Shown here piece by piece: positions 1 through 4,233 of a stretch of 7,029 nt of DNA. Location: contig JAEXXN010000068.1 of NCBI GenBank assembly GCA_023405875.1, positions 1 to 7,029 on the forward strand, written 5' to 3'. A model generated the notes under the pieces. The model saw only the letters and a list, made by a program, of their open reading frames with translations, had not been told where the DNA came from and did no database searches. The translations under genes and the position numbers were made by a program. Origin of the DNA: Bacillota bacterium. GTDB lineage: Bacteria > Bacillota > Clostridia > Lutisporales > Lutisporaceae. Within the stretch, counting starts at the first letter, position 1. The number at the start of each line of letters is the position of its first letter.

Positions 1-968
1 ATGTCGATCATGTGGAAGGAGAAATACACCCTGTTACAATGGAGCTTATAGGAAAAGCCAAAGAGCTTGCGGCAGTAGTAGATTTCCCGGTTTATTGCGT
101 TTTCATAGGGCATAATATAGGGGACAAAGCGGAAGAATTGCTGCATTACGGGGTGGACGAAGTATTTGTATATGATTATGAAGAGCTGAAGGATTTCAGG
201 ATAGAGCCATATACAGCGGCTTTTGAAGCTTTTATTGAAAAAGTGAAGCCCTCTTCGCTGCTGGTAGGTGCCACAACCATAGGAAGGTCCCTTGCCCCAA
301 GAGTGGCCGCCAGGTTCAGGACAGGTCTTACAGCTGACTGTACAAGGCTGGAAATGAAGGAAAATACAGATCTTGTCCAGATCAGGCCTGCTTTTGGCGG
401 AAATATCATGGCCCGGATCCTTTGCCCGAATACAAGGCCTCAGCTGGCAACAGTAAGATATAAGATTATGAACGCACCGGAAAAGAGCCCTGTAAAAAGC
501 GGCAAAATAACTCATTGTGAGATAGATAGGTCACTGTTGTCCTCCGGGGTAGAGGTGCTTAAGGTAACAAAAAAGGAAATAGAGGAAAATATTTCGGATG
601 CAGAGGTTATCATAGCAGTAGGCAGGGCTTTGAAGACCGAAAAGGATATGGCCATGGTAGAGGAGCTGGCGGAGCTTATGGGGGCGCAGATCGCAGGTAC
701 CAGACCTCTTATCGAGGCAGGCTTCATAAGTCCTAAGAAGCAGATCGGCTTATCAGGAAGAACTGTAAAGCCAAAGCTGATAATAACCCTGGGTATTTCC
801 GGCGCAGTTCAGTTTACTGCCGGAATGAACGGGTCGGAGAAGATATTCGCAGTCAACTCGGATCCCAATGCTTCAATATTTAATGTTGCTCATTACGGGA
901 TCGTAGGAGATATATATGAAATAGTTCCTCGGCTGATCCAGGATATTAAAAGTTCAAGAAGCGCTTAA
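1..968 (+). CDS. lctC: Electron-transfer flavoprotein alpha subunit, LctC/EtfA type (5' end missing)
   Basis: FAD-carrying alpha subunit of an electron-transfer flavoprotein, here the likely cytoplasmic partner of the next-door lactate dehydrogenase. The reading frame is open to the left edge (codons from position 3 read V-D-H before a GTG at 12). That GTG falls inside the conserved EtfA start region (EGEIHPVTMELIGKAKELA), so the true start lies upstream. Numbering from the GTG, the N-terminal alpha/beta domain spans about 1-185, with GATTIGRSLAPRVAARF (86-102) and QIRPAFGGNIMARI (123-136). The C-terminal FAD domain spans about 195-318, with AGTRPLIEAGF (228-238), GLSGRTVKPKL (246-256), GISGAVQFTAGM (261-272) and a YGIVGD motif (295-300). 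Two positions differ from common EtfA: AVGRAL where SGGRGL is usual, and AHYG where ADYG is usual. The A. woodii homologue has an extra N-terminal ferredoxin domain; whether this one does cannot be seen. The family call is very secure; the lct assignment rests on the neighbours. Confidence 0.93.
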   Translation, partial: VDHVEGEIHPVTMELIGKAKELAAVVDFPVYCVFIGHNIGDKAEELLHYGVDEVFVYDYEELKDFRIEPYTAAFEAFIEKVKPSSLLVGATTIGRSLAPRVAARFRTGLTADCTRLEMKENTDLVQIRPAFGGNIMARILCPNTRPQLATVRYKIMNAPEKSPVKSGKITHCEIDRSLLSSGVEVLKVTKKEIEENISDAEVIIAVGRALKTEKDMAMVEELAELMGAQIAGTRPLIEAGFISPKKQIGLSGRTVKPKLIITLGISGAVQFTAGMNGSEKIFAVNSDPNASIFNVAHYGIVGDIYEIVPRLIQDIKSSRSA

Positions 969-1006
969 GCCTGATTTTTAATATCGATTAAATTAAGTCA
1001 ATTATC

Positions 1007-1013
1007 GGGAGGT
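1007..1013 (+). promoter_or_regulatory. Ribosome binding site deciding the GTG start of the lactate dehydrogenase
   Basis: GGGAGGT lies 6 nt before the GTG at 1020, which is ideal Shine-Dalgarno spacing. It supports a GTG start for the dehydrogenase over any later ATG, such as the one at 1050. Confidence 0.85.
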
Positions 1014-1019
1014 AATTTT

Positions 1020-2417
1020 GTGGAATATAAAAAGCTTGATGCCAAAGACATGGAGTTTTTAATATCATTATTAGGTGAAAACAGAGTTTTTACCGGTGAA
1101 GCAATAAATGAAGACTTCAGCCATGATGAGATGGGCGGAATAAGCAGGATGCCCGATGTATTGGTGGAGGTTGCATCCACTGAAGAGGTATCGAAAATTA
1201 TGAAGTATGCCGATGAGAACCTGATTCCCGTTGTGGCGAGAGGTTCCGGCACAGGATTGGTAGGAGCATCGGTCCCTGTACATGGCGGGATCATGATGTG
1301 CATGTCAAAAATGAACAACATACTTGAAATTGATGAAGAGAACCTGACTTTGACACTGGAGCCGGGAGTGCTCCTTATGGATATCAATAAATATGTAGAG
1401 CCCTTTGATCTGTTCTATCCTCCCGACCCGGGAGAGAAAACTGCAACGATAGCAGGAAATATCAACACAAATGCCGGGGGAATGAGAGCCGTAAAATATG
1501 GCGTAACAAGAGACTACATCAGGGGCCTGGAAATAGTGCTGCCCAATGGTGAGATAATCAATGTAGGAGGCAAGGTAGTCAAGAATTCCTCCGGTTACAG
1601 CATCAAGGACCTGATATGCGGTTCTGAAGGAACCCTGGGTATTGTCACAAAAGCAATACTTAAGCTTATACCTCTGCCCAAAAAAGCGGTGTCCCTGCTG
1701 ATCCCCTTTCCGAACCTGGATATGGCGATAAGCACAGTTCCCAAAATAGTAAAATCAAAGGCTGCACCTACCGCGATAGAATTTATGCAAAGAGAAGTTA
1801 TCCTTGCGGCTGAAGAATTCCTGGGAAAGAAATTCCCTGACAATTCTTCCGACGCATACCTGTTGCTGACCTTTGACGGCAACAGCCTGGCGGATATTGA
1901 GAAGGCTTATGAGAGCGTTGCTAATATTTGTCTTGAAGAAGGCGCTCTGGATGTATTCATAACCGATACTGATGAAAGAAAAGAAGCGGTATGGTCTGCC
2001 AGAGGGGCATTTTTGGAAGCGGTAAAGGCTTCTACGACAGAGATGGATGAATGTGATGTAGTGGTACCGAGAAACAAGGTTGCAGAATTCATAAAGTATA
2101 CCGATGAGCTTCAGAAGGAGTACGATGTAAGGATAAGAAGCTTCGGACACGCAGGAGACGGCAATCTGCACGTATATGTGCTCAGAGACCAGCTTTCCGA
2201 TGAGGAATGGGAAAAGAAGCTTCACGAGGTTTTTGAAGCAATGTACGGCAAATCCATTGAATTAAAGGGCCTGGTTTCCGGCGAGCATGGTATAGGCTAT
2301 GCAAAAAAACCTTATTTGTATGAGCAGTACGGACCTGAATACCTGGCACTGATGAAAAATATAAAGCTGGCCTTTGACCCCAATAATATATTGAATCCGG
2401 GCAAAATATGCCAGTAG
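1020..2417 (+). CDS. lctD: FAD-dependent lactate dehydrogenase (GlcD family), likely the Etf-linked confurcating enzyme
   Basis: Oxidises lactate, probably the D form, to pyruvate and passes electrons through FAD to EtfAB. The protein has 465 residues, normal for the GlcD/D-lactate dehydrogenase family, and starts at a GTG with a strong ribosome binding site. The PCMH-type FAD-binding domain spans about 42-220: VARGSGTGLVGAS (72-84), PPDPGEK (134-140), AGNINTNAGGMRAVKYG (145-161), SSGYSIKDLICGSEGTLG (190-207). The C-terminal FAD-oxidase domain holds the HAGDGN motif (377-382), whose histidine is a metal/substrate ligand in this family, then GEHGIG (421-426) and DPNNILNPGKI (453-463). Glu37 and Glu139 match in identity and number the two glutamates reported for the A. 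woodii Ldh-EtfAB complex; ordinary GlcD proteins usually have PPDPSS at the second site. There are no membrane segments and no iron-sulfur motif, so a cytosolic enzyme is expected. It lies 51 nt after etfA and 38 nt before the permease. Glycolate oxidase GlcD is the main alternative, made unlikely by the context. Confidence 0.9.
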   Translation: MEYKKLDAKDMEFLISLLGENRVFTGEAINEDFSHDEMGGISRMPDVLVEVASTEEVSKIMKYADENLIPVVARGSGTGLVGASVPVHGGIMMCMSKMNNILEIDEENLTLTLEPGVLLMDINKYVEPFDLFYPPDPGEKTATIAGNINTNAGGMRAVKYGVTRDYIRGLEIVLPNGEIINVGGKVVKNSSGYSIKDLICGSEGTLGIVTKAILKLIPLPKKAVSLLIPFPNLDMAISTVPKIVKSKAAPTAIEFMQREVILAAEEFLGKKFPDNSSDAYLLLTFDGNSLADIEKAYESVANICLEEGALDVFITDTDERKEAVWSARGAFLEAVKASTTEMDECDVVVPRNKVAEFIKYTDELQKEYDVRIRSFGHAGDGNLHVYVLRDQLSDEEWEKKLHEVFEAMYGKSIELKGLVSGEHGIGYAKKPYLYEQYGPEYLALMKNIKLAFDPNNILNPGKICQ

Positions 2418-2442
2418 CTGCATTTTAGAAAGGCAATCTGAT

Positions 2443-2450
2443 AAAGGAGA
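2443..2450 (+). promoter_or_regulatory. Ribosome binding site of the lactate permease
   Basis: AAAGGAGA sits about 6 nt before the ATG at 2456. A second ATG follows at once (2459), so translation could begin at either codon; the first has the better spacing. Confidence 0.8.
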
Positions 2451-2455
2451 AAACA

Positions 2456-3967
2456 ATGATGAATAACTATCTACTATTTTTCATAGCACTTACTCCTATT
2501 GTGTGGCTGATGGTTTCCCTGGGTGCCTTAAAAATGCCCGGTCACAAGACCTGCTCCATAACGCTTGCGCTTACGGCCCTCCTTGCGGTACTTGTATGGA
2601 GGATGCCTGTGGATCAGGCATTGACAGCTGCTCTGGAGGGTGCTGCAATGGCCCTGTGGCCGATAATCATAGTAATTATCGCTGCGGTGTTCACCTATAA
2701 TCTTTCCATCCATACCAAAAGTATGGATGTCATTAAAAACATGATGGTAGGGATAACTACCGACAGAAGGATCCTGGTATTGATCGTTGCCTGGGGCTTC
2801 GGAGGCTTTCTTGAAGCAATAGCAGGCTTCGGAACGGCAGTTGCAATACCGGCAAGCATACTTGCAGCACTTGGCTTTGACCCTGTATTTGCTGCGATAA
2901 TATGCCTCATTGCAAATACTACACCCACTGCCTTCGGGGCAATAGGCCTGCCGGTCACCACCCTGGCAAAAATCGCGGGGATAGATGCTTCTACTCTGAG
3001 TTATGCTGTCAGTGTCCAATTATTCGTGCTTATAATAGTTGTGCCCCTGGTGTTGGTAATGCTGACGGGCAAAAGCGTAAAGGCAATAAAAGGAGTCATG
3101 CTCATTTCCCTGGCTTCAGGCCTGGCCTTCGCGGTGCCGCAGATCTTTGCGGCAAAATATCTGGGAGCAGAGCTGCCTGCGCTGCTTGGCTCAGTAATAT
3201 GCATAGCTGTAACTGTTATAATGGCAAAAATCTTTTATAAAAATACGGCGTCAACCGAAAAAGAACCTGTAACCTTGAAGGAAGGCATATTGGCCTGGAT
3301 GCCGTTTATCCTGGTACTGGCTTTCATACTGCTTACAAGTACTCTTGTACCGGCAATAAACAAACCCTTGTCTGCCATAAAGACTTCTGTAACCATTTTC
3401 AGCGGGCCGGGAGCAAAGCCGACTTCCTTCTTATGGATCGCTAATCCCGGAACCTTGATAATACTGGCTGCCTTCATCGGAGGTCTGATACAGGGTGCGA
3501 AATTATCAGATATAGTTATGGTACTGGGAAAAACCTGCAAGCAGATGACCAAATCAATAATTACAATTCTTTCAATTGTGGCTCTTGCCAAGGTTATGAG
3601 CTACAGTGGAATGATAACCTCAATTGCAGTGGTGCTGGTTGCAATTACCGGCAGCCTTTACCCGATATTTGCTCCTTTGATAGGTGCCTTGGGAACCTTC
3701 GTAACGGGAAGCGACACCTCATCCAATGTATTGTTCGGGCCGCTGCAGATCGAGGTGGCAAGAAACCTGAACATGGACCCTTATTGGATGGCGGCGGCAA
3801 ATACAGGAGGCGCGACAGCGGGGAAAATGATATCACCTCAAAGCATAGCTGTAGCTACAGCGGCTACAGGAATCATAGGAACTGAAGGCAAAATATTGAA
3901 GGCAACCTTGAAATTTTGTCTTGTGTATTTGGTAATACTGGGACTGATTGTATACTTCGGAGCATAG
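2456..3967 (+). CDS. lctP: L-lactate permease (LctP family), lactate uptake transporter
   Basis: Integral membrane carrier of the lactate permease family, whose members import lactate or glycolate with protons. The 503 residues are almost entirely hydrophobic, with about a dozen predicted membrane segments, for example near 5-23, 33-49, 66-84, 105-125, 185-203, 240-260, 278-298, 332-347, 388-410 and 485-501. The family hallmarks are intact: GFLEAIAGFGTAVAIP (117-132), LIANTTPTAFGAIGLPVTT (151-169), FVTGSDTSSNVLFGPLQ (415-431) and GGATAGKMISPQSIAVA (451-467). It is somewhat shorter than E. coli LldP (about 550) but both ends look complete. It is the last gene of the operon, matching the lctE position in A. 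woodii, and a terminator follows about 80 nt later. No racemase gene comes after it. The family assignment is secure; substrate stereochemistry cannot be read from sequence. Confidence 0.95.
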   Translation: MMNNYLLFFIALTPIVWLMVSLGALKMPGHKTCSITLALTALLAVLVWRMPVDQALTAALEGAAMALWPIIIVIIAAVFTYNLSIHTKSMDVIKNMMVGITTDRRILVLIVAWGFGGFLEAIAGFGTAVAIPASILAALGFDPVFAAIICLIANTTPTAFGAIGLPVTTLAKIAGIDASTLSYAVSVQLFVLIIVVPLVLVMLTGKSVKAIKGVMLISLASGLAFAVPQIFAAKYLGAELPALLGSVICIAVTVIMAKIFYKNTASTEKEPVTLKEGILAWMPFILVLAFILLTSTLVPAINKPLSAIKTSVTIFSGPGAKPTSFLWIANPGTLIILAAFIGGLIQGAKLSDIVMVLGKTCKQMTKSIITILSIVALAKVMSYSGMITSIAVVLVAITGSLYPIFAPLIGALGTFVTGSDTSSNVLFGPLQIEVARNLNMDPYWMAAANTGGATAGKMISPQSIAVATAATGIIGTEGKILKATLKFCLVYLVILGLIVYFGA

Positions 3968-4044
3968 GAAGCAGCAGGTGTATAAACCGTTAAAGCCCTG
4001 ATATGCTGTGAAGGTGAGATAGAATAAAAGACATATGAATAATG

Positions 4045-4082
4045 AGCAGAGCCGGCTTGCATATAAGCCGGCTCTGCTTTTT
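4045..4082 (+). terminator. Rho-independent terminator ending the lactate operon
   Basis: A perfect 14-bp inverted repeat (4045-4058 with 4065-4078) has a 6-nt loop (GCATAT) and a GC-rich core (GCCGGC). It is followed by a run of five T at 4078-4082. It lies 78 nt after the permease stop. The opposite strand lacks a T-run after the stem, so it should act mainly on + strand transcripts. Confidence 0.93.
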
Positions 4083-4121
4083 AGCGTACTTTGGTTTTAA
4101 AATGCTTCAATGGAAGTCTTT

Positions 4122-4147
4122 TTTACAGCTTATAGAAATGATATAAT
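4122..4147 (+). promoter_or_regulatory. Putative sigma-A promoter with extended -10 for the cyclic-di-GMP gene
   Basis: A perfect TATAAT (4142-4147) is preceded by TG one base upstream (TGATATAAT, 4139-4147), the extended -10 arrangement common in Firmicutes. The best -35 match, TTTACA (4122-4127), is only 14 nt from the -10, shorter than the usual 17, so the extended -10 may carry most of the recognition. Transcription would start near 4153-4156 and leave a leader of about 80 nt before the start codon at 4234. It lies just after the operon terminator, which suits an independent unit. Confidence 0.65.
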
Positions 4148-4220
4148 ATTCTTATATTTTACAAAATTAGAACTATTTCCACACAGGGCCAAGAGTGTCC
4201 CGATAATGCATAATACATAT

Positions 4221-4226
4221 GGAGGA
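4221..4226 (+). promoter_or_regulatory. Ribosome binding site that moves the start codon to 4234
   Basis: GGAGGA overlaps the first possible ATG (4219) and stands only about 2 nt from the ATG at 4228. It is 7 nt from the in-frame ATG at 4234. No Shine-Dalgarno sequence is visible upstream of 4219. The start at 4234 is therefore the best supported, and five residues are lost from the longest open frame. Confidence 0.75.
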
Positions 4227-4233
4227 CATGATA

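Noticed and set aside
977..992. Palindrome TTTAATATCGATTAAA between etfA and the dehydrogenase
   Set aside because: A 6-bp all-AT stem is too weak for a terminator, and one AT-rich palindrome without a second copy is not enough to call an operator.
998..2225. Long minus-strand open frames opposite the dehydrogenase (998-1387, 1595-1882, 1755-2225)
   Set aside because: They lie opposite a gene with clear family motifs, their translations show no recognisable domain, and they have no convincing ribosome binding site. They are shadows of codon bias.
2528..3019. 163-codon minus-strand frame opposite the permease
   Set aside because: The translation is unusually rich in Cys, Tyr and Arg, as expected from the antisense of a membrane protein gene, and it has no domain signature.
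4035..4100. Small open frame of 21 codons starting at ATG 4035 (MNNEQSRLAYKPALLFSVLWF)
   Set aside because: It has no ribosome binding site and most of it is the translated operon terminator hairpin, so it is very probably chance.
4105..4124. Second small hairpin with T-run (CTTC-AATG-GAAG then TTTTTT)
   Set aside because: The stem has only 4-5 pairs. The T-run more likely belongs to the promoter region, and a strong terminator already lies 23 nt upstream.
4180..4233. Cyclic-di-GMP (GEMM-I) riboswitch ahead of the cyclic-di-GMP gene
   Set aside because: Only the CACAGGGC and GAGTG words resemble the consensus. The roughly 80-nt aptamer with its second helix and tetraloop receptor does not fit in this leader, so it is not called as a feature.
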